Below the pieces are notes generated by a model. That model did not search any database. It was given only the letters and a program-made list of their open reading frames with translations, and was not told where the DNA came from. Position numbers and translations under genes: made by a program. A stretch of 50,608 nucleotides of DNA from Brevinematales bacterium (lineage in GTDB: Bacteria; Spirochaetota; Brevinematia; Brevinematales; Thermospiraceae): positions 1 through 50,608 of the forward strand of contig JAOADA010000010.1 in assembly GCA_026417555.1 (NCBI GenBank). The letters run 5' to 3'. Positions 32,499-41,512 of the stretch are shown one piece after another (position 1 is the stretch's first letter; every line of letters starts with the position of its first letter).

Positions 32499-34760
32499 AT
32501 GAACGGGCTTTTTTCAGGTCGGGGGGTGGCGGTGATCGGAGGGGGGAGACTTCAGGTTCCAGTGATTCAACGGGCAAAGGAGTTGGGGGCTTTTGTGGTC
32601 GTGGTTGATCGTAACCCTCACGCTCCTGGTGTTGAGGTGGCTGATCTTTACGTGCCTTCGAGTACCCTCGATGCTGAGCTCACGGCTGAGGCACTTTTTC
32701 AGGTGCATCAGGAAAAACATTCTCTCCATGCGGTATTGACGGTAGGTACAGATGCCTCGTATACGGTGGCCGTGAGTGCAAAAAGGCTTGGGGTTCCTGG
32801 TATTGATCCCGAAGTGGCTAAGCGTGCCACGGACAAACATCTCATGCGTCAAGTTCTCAGGCAGGCGCGTATTCCTGTACCAGATTTTGAAATGGTGGAA
32901 AGTTATCCCCGTGCTCTTGAGGTGTTTGAGAGGCTTGGTGGTGATTGTGTGGTGAAGCCCGTGGATAATATGGGGGCGCGAGGGGTGAGGCGTGTCTCTA
33001 CCCTTGAGGACCTCAAAGAGGCTTGTGATTTGGCTTTTCGCTATACGCGGAGTGGAAAAATCTTGATTGAGCAGTACATTGATGGGGTGGAATTGAGTGT
33101 TGATGCTTTGGTAGTGGATGGAGACATAATGATTACGGGAGTGGCTGATAGGATTATTGAGTATGCGCCGTATTTTGTCGAGACAGGCCACATTCTTCCT
33201 TCTCAGATGCCGGCAGAGGTGATTCTTTCTGGGCTTGATGTGTTTCAACGAGGGGTGAAAGCCCTTGGAATTACGTTAGGGGCAGCAAAAGGGGACATCA
33301 AGGTGACTCCAACGGGAAGTTTTGTGGGGGAGATTGCAGCTCGTCTTTCTGGTGGTTTCATGTCAACCCATACCTATCCCTATGCCACAGGTGTTGACCT
33401 GATGGAGAATATTCTTCGTATTCATCTTGGGATGGGGGTACAAGACCTGACACCAAAACGACAGTGGGTTTCCATAGAGAGGGCAATTATTCCTCCTCCG
33501 GGAGAGGTTGTCTCTATCGGAGGGAGAGAGGAAGCGGAAAACATTGCTTTTGTGCGGGATGTTTTTTTGGATGTCAAAGTGGGGGATACGATTCGAGAAC
33601 CCCAGAACAATCTTGACAAGGCGGGTCACGTCATTGTGTGTGCCCCGACCTATCGTGAAGCGCTCCATGCTTCCCACCAGGCTGTTCGGTCTATAAAAAT
33701 AACCACAAAATCTGGAGAGGACAATACTATCAATGTGAGTGTTCTTCTCGAACGTGCACGAACACGGTTTCATGGGCGCTGTTTTGTGTGTCAAGATTGT
33801 GACGGGGTAAAATGTCGAGGGATGGTCCCTGGTGTAGGGGGAGTGGGGCTTGGGACAGGGTTTATTCGTGCTGTGGAGAGGCTCCGACGTTGGGATGTGA
33901 TACCTTCCTATATTCAGGAAGCACGAATGGTTTCCCTTGAGACGTCTTTGTGTGGTATTCCTCTCTCTATGCCGGTTTTGCCTGCCCCAATTACGGGAGC
34001 TATCACCAATCTTGGTGGAGCAATTCCTGAACTGGAACTTGCTCGTTCGATTGTCAAGGGGGCAAATCAGGCAGGACTTGTGGGAGCAGTAGGTGATGGT
34101 GCGACACCCACCAAGTATAGAATTGGCATCAAGGTCATTTTAGAGAATTTTGGGTTGGCTATTCCCTTCTTTAAACCTCGATTGGATAAAACTATGATCA
34201 TCGAAAGACTTTTGGCAGCGGAAGAAGCTGGGGCTGTGGCTATGGGAATGGATATTGATGCTGCCTCATTTCTCACCATGGAAATGAAAAAACAGGCTAC
34301 GGTGACCAAAAGTGTTGAAGAACTTGCCGAACTCATTGGAATGGTCAAGGTGCCTTTTCTTCTCAAGGGGATCCTTTCTCCTACGGATGCCAAATTGGCC
34401 AAGGAAGCTGGTGCAGCGGCTATTGTCGTATCTCATCATGGAGGACGGGTAAGCGATGCTATGATAGCCCCTGTGGATGCCCTTCCCCGGGTAAGGGAAG
34501 CGGTTGGAGAGGATTTTCCGGTGATTTTGGATGGAGGAATACGGAGTGGGTGGGATGTGGTACGAGCCCTTGCGTTGGGGGCTGATGCCGTGATGATTGG
34601 AAGACCGGTGATGATCTATGCGGTAGGCCAGGGAGTTGCTGGGGTAAGATACTATTTTGAGTCTCTCAAGAACGAGCTTGCCAAAGCACTTTCTCTGGTA
34701 GGGGCGGATACTCCTGATAAAATAAAGGGAAAAAGGGAGATTCTTTATGAGAGATCTTAG
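32499..34760 (+). CDS. Fusion of an ATP-grasp ligase and an FMN-dependent alpha-hydroxy-acid dehydrogenase-type domain
   Basis: One 753-residue frame joins two enzymes. Residues 1 to about 410 are an ATP-grasp ligase: GVAVIGGGRLQVPVIQRAKE, a DKHLMRQVLRQARIPVPDF segment, CVVKPVDNMGARGVRRV (nucleotide loop), ILIEQYIDGVELSVDA and VGEIAARLSGGF. A four-cysteine cluster follows (C428, C431, C434, C439). From about 440 there is a TIM-barrel of the glycolate-oxidase/lactate-dehydrogenase FMN family: MPVLPAPITGAITN, K623 in FLLKGI, H647 and R650 in SHHGGR, and the phosphate site LDGGIRSGWDV with ALGADAVMIGRP. Neither substrate is known. AGGAG precedes the ATG; no promoter was found. It overlaps the next gene by 14 bases. 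Confidence 0.85.
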   Translation: MNGLFSGRGVAVIGGGRLQVPVIQRAKELGAFVVVVDRNPHAPGVEVADLYVPSSTLDAELTAEALFQVHQEKHSLHAVLTVGTDASYTVAVSAKRLGVPGIDPEVAKRATDKHLMRQVLRQARIPVPDFEMVESYPRALEVFERLGGDCVVKPVDNMGARGVRRVSTLEDLKEACDLAFRYTRSGKILIEQYIDGVELSVDALVVDGDIMITGVADRIIEYAPYFVETGHILPSQMPAEVILSGLDVFQRGVKALGITLGAAKGDIKVTPTGSFVGEIAARLSGGFMSTHTYPYATGVDLMENILRIHLGMGVQDLTPKRQWVSIERAIIPPPGEVVSIGGREEAENIAFVRDVFLDVKVGDTIREPQNNLDKAGHVIVCAPTYREALHASHQAVRSIKITTKSGEDNTINVSVLLERARTRFHGRCFVCQDCDGVKCRGMVPGVGGVGLGTGFIRAVERLRRWDVIPSYIQEARMVSLETSLCGIPLSMPVLPAPITGAITNLGGAIPELELARSIVKGANQAGLVGAVGDGATPTKYRIGIKVILENFGLAIPFFKPRLDKTMIIERLLAAEEAGAVAMGMDIDAASFLTMEMKKQATVTKSVEELAELIGMVKVPFLLKGILSPTDAKLAKEAGAAAIVVSHHGGRVSDAMIAPVDALPRVREAVGEDFPVILDGGIRSGWDVVRALALGADAVMIGRPVMIYAVGQGVAGVRYYFESLKNELAKALSLVGADTPDKIKGKREILYERS

Positions 34761-35541
34761 CCAGGCCTTGAAAGTGGCTTTGAAGGCGGCATGGGTGGGG
34801 GGAAAGGTTATCAAAGAGGGGTTTTCTCTCCCAAAAGAGGTGCAGTTCAAGCGTTTTGCGGATCCGGTGACAGAATATGACAAACGAGCAGAAGAGCTTA
34901 TTGTGGAGACACTCACCCGATGGTTTCCAGAAGCATCTATTCTCACTGAAGAGGTTCTTTCCCGAGAGAGGGGGAATGAATGGCGATGGATTATCGATCC
35001 CCTTGATGGAACGGTAAATTTCACGCATCAGATTCCTTTTGTTTGTGTATCGATAGGCCTTGAGGTAAAGGGTGAAATAGTAGTAGGAGTGATTTACAAT
35101 CCTATCCTCAATGAAACCTTTTGGGCGGTGAAAGGACAAGGGGCATTTCTCAATGGAAAACCTATCCGGGTTTCTCAGATTGCAGATGTGGGCAAGGCGT
35201 TGGTAGTGACAGGATTTCCCTACGAGCGAGAAGGAAGGATAGAAGAGGTAATGAAGCCATTGCCTACCTTGGTGAGGGAATGTGAAGGGTTTCGTCGGCT
35301 TGGCTCAGCGGGCATGGACCTTGCTTATGTGGCGTGTGGAAGGTTTGAGGCCTTTTATGAGGAAAACCTCAAACCCTGGGATACTGCTGCAGGCATGCTT
35401 TTGGTTGAGGAAGCAGGGGGAAAGGTGACGACCTATCGAGGGGAGCGGTTTACTCCTTTCGAGAAGCATATTGTGGCTACCAATGGATTGGTACACGAGA
35501 GGATGCTTCATATCCTTTCTGACGTTCATCCTGTGACATGA
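34747..35541 (+). CDS. suhB: Inositol monophosphatase family protein
   Basis: The 264-residue product shows the lithium-sensitive phosphatase motifs: DPVTEYDKRAEE, TEE (metal ligand), the signature WIIDPLDGTVNF and the C-terminal PWDTAAGMLLVEEAGG. It hydrolyses inositol-1-phosphate or related sugar phosphates with magnesium; bacterial members also act on other substrates and SuhB has a role in rRNA transcription in E. coli. The symbol is by family only. Its start lies inside the 3' end of the fusion gene, so the two are coupled. Confidence 0.93.
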   Translation: MRDLSQALKVALKAAWVGGKVIKEGFSLPKEVQFKRFADPVTEYDKRAEELIVETLTRWFPEASILTEEVLSRERGNEWRWIIDPLDGTVNFTHQIPFVCVSIGLEVKGEIVVGVIYNPILNETFWAVKGQGAFLNGKPIRVSQIADVGKALVVTGFPYEREGRIEEVMKPLPTLVRECEGFRRLGSAGMDLAYVACGRFEAFYEENLKPWDTAAGMLLVEEAGGKVTTYRGERFTPFEKHIVATNGLVHERMLHILSDVHPVT

Positions 35542-35573
35542 ATGGTGAAAAGGGTGAAGATGGTGGGAAAACC

Positions 35574-35906
35574 CTAGTTCTTTTTTTGTGGTAAGTGGCA
35601 CGCATTGGCTTCTTCTAGAAGAGGTGTCTGATCATTCACAAGGGGGAGATATTCTTTGTGGTGTTGGTAGAATCTTATGGCATAGGAACAGAGGGGAGTG
35701 ATCCTATGGTTCTCTTTTTTTGCCCATTGGGAAAGCGTCTCAAGAAGTTGTGCTGCTATACCTTGTCCGCGTAAATCTGGGTGAACATACGTGTGAGTGA
35801 TACGAATATCTCCTTTGGAGGAAATTTCGTATTCTACAAAAAAGGATTTGCCTTCCTTGGATCCTTCGAAGCGATGATGGAGTTCGTTGTGTGAGACAGG
35901 GATCAT
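35574..35906 (-). CDS. Small GNAT-like N-acetyltransferase
   Basis: This 110-residue protein resembles the short, stand-alone acetyltransferase group (YjdJ-like). It has FFVEYEISSKGDIRITHTYV, the acetyl-CoA loop VHPDLRGQGIAAQLLE and the end pattern RITPLCSYAIRFYQHH, where the family keeps P-x-C-x-Y/F. Substrate unknown. The frame continues upstream to 36032, but ATG 35906 is preferred: AAGGAG lies 7 bases before it on the minus strand and the homology-like part starts there. It converges on the suhB-like gene with about 30 bases between. Confidence 0.82.
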   Translation of the reverse strand: MIPVSHNELHHRFEGSKEGKSFFVEYEISSKGDIRITHTYVHPDLRGQGIAAQLLETLSQWAKKENHRITPLCSYAIRFYQHHKEYLPLVNDQTPLLEEANACHLPQKKN

Positions 35907-36084
35907 GTTTCTTCTCCTTGAGATTTTTTTGAAAAGGAATACGATGTCCGGATGGAAGGACAGGGTAAAAGCGTTCACATGTAAGTATACGAATTTTTTC
36001 TGGGTTTGGCAAATCAATGAAAAACGCACCAAAGCTTTGAGGAAGAAGCGAGGAGATTGGCAGAAAGATAGCTTCGGAGGCTTT

Positions 36085-36113
36085 TTGACAATTTTTTTTT
36101 CTTTCTCTATAAT
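36085..36113 (+). promoter_or_regulatory. Perfect-consensus sigma-70 promoter of the SpiroCoCo gene
   Basis: TTGACA at 36085-36090 and TATAAT at 36108-36113 with 17 bases between: both hexamers match the consensus exactly, the best promoter in the window. Confidence 0.92.
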
Positions 36114-36156
36114 GCTATACGTCTCTTTTTAGTGAAAAAGCCCAAGGAGGAGTGGG

Positions 36157-39100
36157 ATGGGTACTTTATTCAGTTTTCTCTTTCCGACGTTGGTGTCGGT
36201 TTTTTTGATATTCTATTTTCGAAAAATTGACAAAAAAAATGTTCAATTGCAGACACTAAAAAATTTTGTTCAACATTCTCTTCAGGAGATTCAGCGTCTT
36301 TTTGATGCCAAGCAAAAAGAACTCTATGATAAGACAATTAACCTTGATGTGTCTCTTCAAAAGTTGGACAAGGCCACGCAATTTATTAACCAGAAATTGG
36401 GTGAATTCAAGGATTTCATGGAAAAAACCAAACATCTTGAAAAAAGCCTTGAGATTCAACTCAAGGCGGCTCAAGGGTATGAGAAGGATTTGGCCTCTAT
36501 GGAGGCGCGGATGGCCCAACTTGTTGCTCTCGAGCGAGAGATGGAGGAGATGAAACAGGAGTTGGCCGAAGCAAAAAAATTCACCGCTACCCTGAGAAGT
36601 GATATTGATCAATCTCGTGTGTGGGCTCAGGACAATGTGAAAGAGATTATGAGAAACACGGAAGCAAGTATAGAGAATTTTCGCCGTCAGATTCAGGAGA
36701 AGATCCAGTCTTTTCAACTGGAAAAAACATTTCAATCCATCCAGAATGATATCCAACAGAGAACTGCCCAACTTCAACAACTTGTGAGTCAGATGGAGCA
36801 AACTCTTCGTGAACAGGAAGCGGCGAGCCAAAAAGAGGCCGAGAAAATTCTTGTTCAGAACAGGGCTGCTTTTGCAAAGCAAATGGAGGTTTTTCGCCAG
36901 GGGGCGGAGGCACAGCTGCTTGAGAAGGCAAGGACTCTTGAGGCTCAGTTCTTAGAGGGAATAAAGAAACTTGAACAGCAGTTTAATGCCTCTGTGAAGA
37001 TTATGAACCAACGACTCGCTGAGAATGATACCATACTCAAAGAGAACAAGAATGCCATTGGAAAAGAGTTTCAAGATCTTCGTCAATCCATGATGGGAGA
37101 GATGCAACACCTTAGTCAGATGATAGAATCCCAGAAAGCTACACTTAAACAGATGACAGAAGAGTACCAGAAAGCGCTTGAATCCAAGACGTCACAGGTG
37201 GACGAGTATCTAGAAGCCTTTAGTGAGCGCTTAACCCAGCAGTATGAAGAGGCTTTGGAAAAGGGCAAGGAAGAGTTGATTTCTCTTTCTCAAGAGATGC
37301 AAAGAATGAAAGATCAGATCTCGCATATTGATCAACAACTTGAAGGAGAGTTATCCATTTCTCAGGAGAAGTGGAAGAAAGCATTTGAAGAGATAGAAGA
37401 AGAAATGGAGAGAAAGATTGCTTCTCTCAGAGAAGAGAATGATCATACTATGAAGGAAACAGCCAAGGAGACAAAACTTCTTTGGGAAAAATCCACGGTA
37501 GAGTTACAAAACCGTTTGCAAGATGTGAAAACTATGCTTCAAAGAGAAATGCAGCATTTTTCTCAGGCTATTCAAGATCAAAAACGGGTGCTTGAGACCA
37601 TGACAGAAGAGTACCAGAAAGCGCTTGAATCCAAGACGTCACAGGTGGACGAGTATCTAGAAGCCTTTAGTGAGCGCTTAACCCAGCAGTATGAAGAGGC
37701 TTTGGAAAAGGGCAAGGAAGAGTTGATTTCCCTCCATAATACGGTAAATGAAATGCAGGCCATGATAGAAAAAACAAGCAAAGATGTTATGGAAGAGTTG
37801 TCTGACAATAAAGATGAGTGGTTAACGAAACTTCAACAGACTGCGGAAGAATTGCGGGCAAAACTCTCTACGACTCGCCATGATGTGGAAAAGGCTATTG
37901 AGCATGTGGCAGGAGAATGGCAAGGCATATGGAAAAAATCCTCGCAAGATTTTTCCGGCAAACTTGAGGAGTTGCACCGTCAACTTGAACATACTCGCCA
38001 ACGACTTGAGAGTTTCACCGCTTCGAGTGAGCAGAAGATTCAACAAACAGCAGAGAATCTTCTTGCCAGTCTCATGTCCAAGATAGAAGAAAAAGAGAAA
38101 GAAATGATCTCTGTGACAGAGGCTTCCTCTGGCAAGGTGAGTCATTATCTTCGTACCCTTGAAGAGAATGTGAAGGGGTATCAACAACAGATTCAGCAGG
38201 TGATGGATACAACAAACAAGGCGCTACGAGAGGATATTGAGGGAATGCAAAACCGAGTAGCTTCTCTTACCTCACAGAGTAACCAGATTGAGAATCTTCT
38301 TCGAGAGATTCTCAATAAACGTACCCGGGAGATTGATAGCTATCTTGACAAGGTTCGTCAGACGTATCTTGACGATTACCAGGAGCTTCTTGACAAAAGT
38401 AAGACAGAGATTATTGAACTTGAAGATACCATCCGTGAATTCAAGCAAGAGTTGTCATCCCAACAAAAGGTTATGGCCTCTCAGTTGAAAGCAGCTTTTG
38501 AAGAGGAAGAAAAGCAATTCCAGCAGGCTATGGGAAGGATTCAGGAGTCGCTTGACGCTTTGAAAAAGAAGGCAGATCAGGTGGCTGGAGAGGTAGACAA
38601 AGATGTGGCAGGGAAACTCCAGGGATTTCAGAGAGAGCTTGAAGCTACACTAAAGTCCTATCTTGAAAAAGCTTCTCAAGACTTTTTAAAGCGGCGAGAT
38701 GAATACATGGTGGCGTTTGAAAATCTTGATAAACGGTTGTCGGAACAGAGTTCTATCTTTGCGGATATGGAGAAACAACTCCGTATTCAACAAAGTCGAG
38801 TAGGAGAATTGCCCCAGCAAGTAGAACAACAAGTAAAAACACTCCTTGGACAGCTTTCGGAAGAGGTTCAAAAAGCTGTTGAGGCTTCTCGTACTACTCT
38901 GGAAGAAAAAATCCGTACCTATTTTGCCTCGGTGGAGAAAGACATGAACCAATATACAAAACGTGCCGAGGATCTGAAAAATCTCCTCCTTTCCCTTGAG
39001 AATCAGGCGGTTCAGCAGTACCAGAAGGATATGGCTGAAATAGAGAGTTCCCTTACCCGTAAAATGAGTGTCCTTTCTGGCAATATAGAAACCCTTTTGC

Positions 39101-40152
39101 AAAAGACGAAAGAAGAGGTGGAAGCGACAGTTTCTCTTGCTAAAAATAGTGTCGCCAGATTCTCTGAAGAGCTGAAAGGTATTCGAGAAGACTACAAAGA
39201 AGGGATTCAAAACGAATACAAGGATATCATAAAGAAAATCAAAGAGATAGAGGCTCGTTATGATGCCTTTATGAAAAAGACGCAACTTTTAGAGAGGGCA
39301 GAAGTAGTGGCGGAGAAATCTGAAGAAACCCTCAATACCATTCGGGAGAGTTTCCAGGAATTAGAGGAAAAAAGGCGATCGCTTAACGATGCTTTGCGGA
39401 CACTTGAAGGAGTGCAGAAGGAACGGCGTGAGTTAGATGATATACTCAACAATCTCCTTCTCCACAAAAAAGAATCCCTCCAAATGAAAGAAGTTGTAGA
39501 TCGAGCCATGGAGAAGGCAAAAGAAACCCAGGCCCTTCTAGCGTTTGCCGAACAGCAAAACAAGAAGGCCGATGAGATGAAACGGACACTCGAGGAAGCC
39601 ATGAAACTCTATGGTGATCTCCAGGCCAAATTTGCCGATCTGGAAAAGAAACGGGATATTGTTGTTAAGATCCTCAGTGAACTTGAAGAGACGAAGGAGT
39701 CCTTCGTGACAGTACAGGCAAAACTGAACGATGCAGACCAAAGGATCAGTCTTTTGAACAAACTCTCGAAAAAGCTTGAAGAGGATCTCAAGAATTTCCA
39801 GGGTCAGATTATGCAAGTCTTGGGGGATCAAGACAAAATCTTTGCTGCGGCAGATAAGATTGATAACCTTGAGAACATCCTTATTCAGGTAGAAGAAGAA
39901 GGGAAACGTCTTCAAAAAATGCGATCCTGGGTCGCGGAGCTTCAAAACCAGATTGAACGTATCCGAGCTTCTCAAGAAGAGGTTGTGCGTGGTTCTCGAA
40001 AAGACATGACTTCCAAACCACAAAGTGATCAGGATACTGTCAAGGCTATTCTCCGTTTACGGAAAGAAGGGTGGAGTGTGGAAGAGATTGCCTCTACATT
40101 GAAAGTTTCGGTGAGTTATGTGGAGCTTGTCCTTGAAAGATACGAAAAATAA
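36157..40152 (+). CDS. Giant membrane-anchored coiled-coil protein (SpiroCoCo type)
   Basis: The 1331-residue protein starts with one membrane span (LFSFLFPTLVSVFLIFYF, about 4-21). Almost uninterrupted heptad-like coiled coil rich in E, K, Q and L follows to about residue 1280. It ends in a small helix-turn-helix-like segment (AILRLRKEGWSVEEIASTLKVSVSYVELVL). This layout matches the SpiroCoCo family known from spirochaetes, whose function is not established; a filament or scaffold under the membrane is plausible. It has a consensus promoter and a strong AAGGAGG site, which suggests abundant expression. An exact 131-bp repeat lies inside (see the repeat entries). serS follows 14 bases later. 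Confidence 0.85.
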   Translation: MGTLFSFLFPTLVSVFLIFYFRKIDKKNVQLQTLKNFVQHSLQEIQRLFDAKQKELYDKTINLDVSLQKLDKATQFINQKLGEFKDFMEKTKHLEKSLEIQLKAAQGYEKDLASMEARMAQLVALEREMEEMKQELAEAKKFTATLRSDIDQSRVWAQDNVKEIMRNTEASIENFRRQIQEKIQSFQLEKTFQSIQNDIQQRTAQLQQLVSQMEQTLREQEAASQKEAEKILVQNRAAFAKQMEVFRQGAEAQLLEKARTLEAQFLEGIKKLEQQFNASVKIMNQRLAENDTILKENKNAIGKEFQDLRQSMMGEMQHLSQMIESQKATLKQMTEEYQKALESKTSQVDEYLEAFSERLTQQYEEALEKGKEELISLSQEMQRMKDQISHIDQQLEGELSISQEKWKKAFEEIEEEMERKIASLREENDHTMKETAKETKLLWEKSTVELQNRLQDVKTMLQREMQHFSQAIQDQKRVLETMTEEYQKALESKTSQVDEYLEAFSERLTQQYEEALEKGKEELISLHNTVNEMQAMIEKTSKDVMEELSDNKDEWLTKLQQTAEELRAKLSTTRHDVEKAIEHVAGEWQGIWKKSSQDFSGKLEELHRQLEHTRQRLESFTASSEQKIQQTAENLLASLMSKIEEKEKEMISVTEASSGKVSHYLRTLEENVKGYQQQIQQVMDTTNKALREDIEGMQNRVASLTSQSNQIENLLREILNKRTREIDSYLDKVRQTYLDDYQELLDKSKTEIIELEDTIREFKQELSSQQKVMASQLKAAFEEEEKQFQQAMGRIQESLDALKKKADQVAGEVDKDVAGKLQGFQRELEATLKSYLEKASQDFLKRRDEYMVAFENLDKRLSEQSSIFADMEKQLRIQQSRVGELPQQVEQQVKTLLGQLSEEVQKAVEASRTTLEEKIRTYFASVEKDMNQYTKRAEDLKNLLLSLENQAVQQYQKDMAEIESSLTRKMSVLSGNIETLLQKTKEEVEATVSLAKNSVARFSEELKGIREDYKEGIQNEYKDIIKKIKEIEARYDAFMKKTQLLERAEVVAEKSEETLNTIRESFQELEEKRRSLNDALRTLEGVQKERRELDDILNNLLLHKKESLQMKEVVDRAMEKAKETQALLAFAEQQNKKADEMKRTLEEAMKLYGDLQAKFADLEKKRDIVVKILSELEETKESFVTVQAKLNDADQRISLLNKLSKKLEEDLKNFQGQIMQVLGDQDKIFAAADKIDNLENILIQVEEEGKRLQKMRSWVAELQNQIERIRASQEEVVRGSRKDMTSKPQSDQDTVKAILRLRKEGWSVEEIASTLKVSVSYVELVLERYEK
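37153..37283 (+). repeat. 131-bp exact direct repeat, copy 1
   Basis: Identical base for base, as read by eye, to 37600-37730; the offset of 447 bases is 149 whole codons, so the repeat is in frame. It encodes the segment from MTEEYQKALESKTSQ to EKGKEELIS. Diverged similarity continues upstream of both copies (MGEMQHLSQMIESQK versus QREMQHFSQAIQDQK). Confidence 0.93.
37600..37730 (+). repeat. 131-bp exact direct repeat, copy 2
   Basis: Second copy of the in-frame repeat in the coiled-coil gene. The copies share synonymous positions too, so the identity is not just protein-level selection. The flanks diverge at once (TTTCTCTTTCT after copy 1, TTTCCCTCCAT after copy 2). Confidence 0.93.
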
Positions 40153-40166
40153 CGCAAGGAGTTGTC

Positions 40167-41450
40167 ATGCTGGATATTCGTTTTCTTGTTGAGAATGAGA
40201 GTCTTGTGAGAGAGAGACTTCGTTATCGATTAAAAGATCTCTCACTTTTAGATGAAGTGAGAGACCTTGATGAAAAACGACGAAGTCTTCAGAAAGAGGG
40301 GGATATTCTTCGCAGTGAAAAAAATCAGAAATCTAAAGAGATAGGGATACTCAAGGCCCAGGGAAAAGATGCGTCTTCTGTTATGGCCGAGGTTTCTCGT
40401 CTCGGGGAAAGGTTAGCCGATCTTGAGAGGCAAGAAAGAGAGGTTTCTGAAGCCCTGACAACCAAACTCATGATGATCCCTAATATTCCTATGGAAGATG
40501 TGCCGGTAGGAGAGGATGAGACAGCCAATCAGGAGATACGTCGATGGGGAGATATTCCCTCGTTTTCGTTTTCTCCTCTTGCCCATGATGAGATTGCTGA
40601 GCGTTTGGGTATTCTGGATTTTGAACGAGGGGCAAAGATTGCGGGAAGTGGGTTTACTCTTTATCGAGGATTGGGTGCGCGTCTTGAAAGAGCTCTGATT
40701 AACTTTATGTTGGATATTCACAGAGAAGATGGTTATGAGGAGTATTTTGTGCCTTTTCTCATCAAAGCAAAAAGCTTGGAGGGAACAGGGCAATTGCCCA
40801 AATTTAAAGAGGACCTGTATCATGTGGAAGCAGAAGATCTCTATCTCAATCCTACGGCTGAGGTTCCCCTTACCAATATGTACCAAAACGAGATCCTTGA
40901 GGAAAAGGATCTACCCCGTTGGGTGACCGCGTATGCTCCAAGTTTTCGTAAAGAGGCGGGGAGTTATGGGAAGGATACAAAAGGGATTATTCGTCAACAT
41001 CAGTTTAACAAAGTAGAATTGGTGAAGTTTTGTCGCCCAGAGGATTCTGAGAGAGAGCATCAACAGATGGTAGAACAGGCCCAGAAAATCTTGAAAAAAC
41101 TTGGGCTTGCTCATCGAGTGGTGATACTCTCTCAGGGGGATATGGGATTTTCTGCTGCCAAATGTTATGATGTTGAGGTGTGGCTTCCTGGGCAAAACCG
41201 CTACCGTGAAATCTCTTCTGTTTCGAATTGTCGAGATTTTCAGGCGAGGCGGGCACAGATCCGTTTTCGTCGGGAATCCACAGGCAAGCTTGACTATGTT
41301 CATACCTTGAATGGTTCTGGGCTTGCTGTAGGACGAACAGTGGTGGCTATCTTGGAAAACTATCAACAACCTGATGGGAGCGTGCTTATTCCTGAGGCAC
41401 TTCGGCCCTACCTGGGTGGACTGGAAAAGATCACAAAAATTTCTGGTTAA
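40167..41450 (+). CDS. serS: Seryl-tRNA synthetase
   Basis: SerS charges tRNA-Ser. The 427-residue class II synthetase has the N-terminal two-helix arm (about 30-100) that grips the long tRNA arm. The catalytic core follows, with TAEVPLTNMY, motif 2 in APSFRKEAGSYGKDTKGIIRQHQF and motif 3 GSGLAVGRTVVAILEN. The length is normal. It is preceded by AAGGAG and is probably co-transcribed with the coiled-coil gene. No T-box-like leader is present. Confidence 0.98.
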   Translation: MLDIRFLVENESLVRERLRYRLKDLSLLDEVRDLDEKRRSLQKEGDILRSEKNQKSKEIGILKAQGKDASSVMAEVSRLGERLADLERQEREVSEALTTKLMMIPNIPMEDVPVGEDETANQEIRRWGDIPSFSFSPLAHDEIAERLGILDFERGAKIAGSGFTLYRGLGARLERALINFMLDIHREDGYEEYFVPFLIKAKSLEGTGQLPKFKEDLYHVEAEDLYLNPTAEVPLTNMYQNEILEEKDLPRWVTAYAPSFRKEAGSYGKDTKGIIRQHQFNKVELVKFCRPEDSEREHQQMVEQAQKILKKLGLAHRVVILSQGDMGFSAAKCYDVEVWLPGQNRYREISSVSNCRDFQARRAQIRFRRESTGKLDYVHTLNGSGLAVGRTVVAILENYQQPDGSVLIPEALRPYLGGLEKITKISG

Positions 41451-41454
41451 AATA

Positions 41455-41482
41455 TTGCTAAAAAAATTTTTTGCCGTATAAT
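41455..41482 (+). promoter_or_regulatory. sigma-70-type promoter of the second STAS gene
   Basis: TTGCTA (41455-41460) and TATAAT (41477-41482), spacer 16 bases, between serS and the STAS gene. Confidence 0.65.
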
Positions 41483-41512
41483 ATGAGATGAAAAGACTGT
41501 GGGAGGTAGTGT

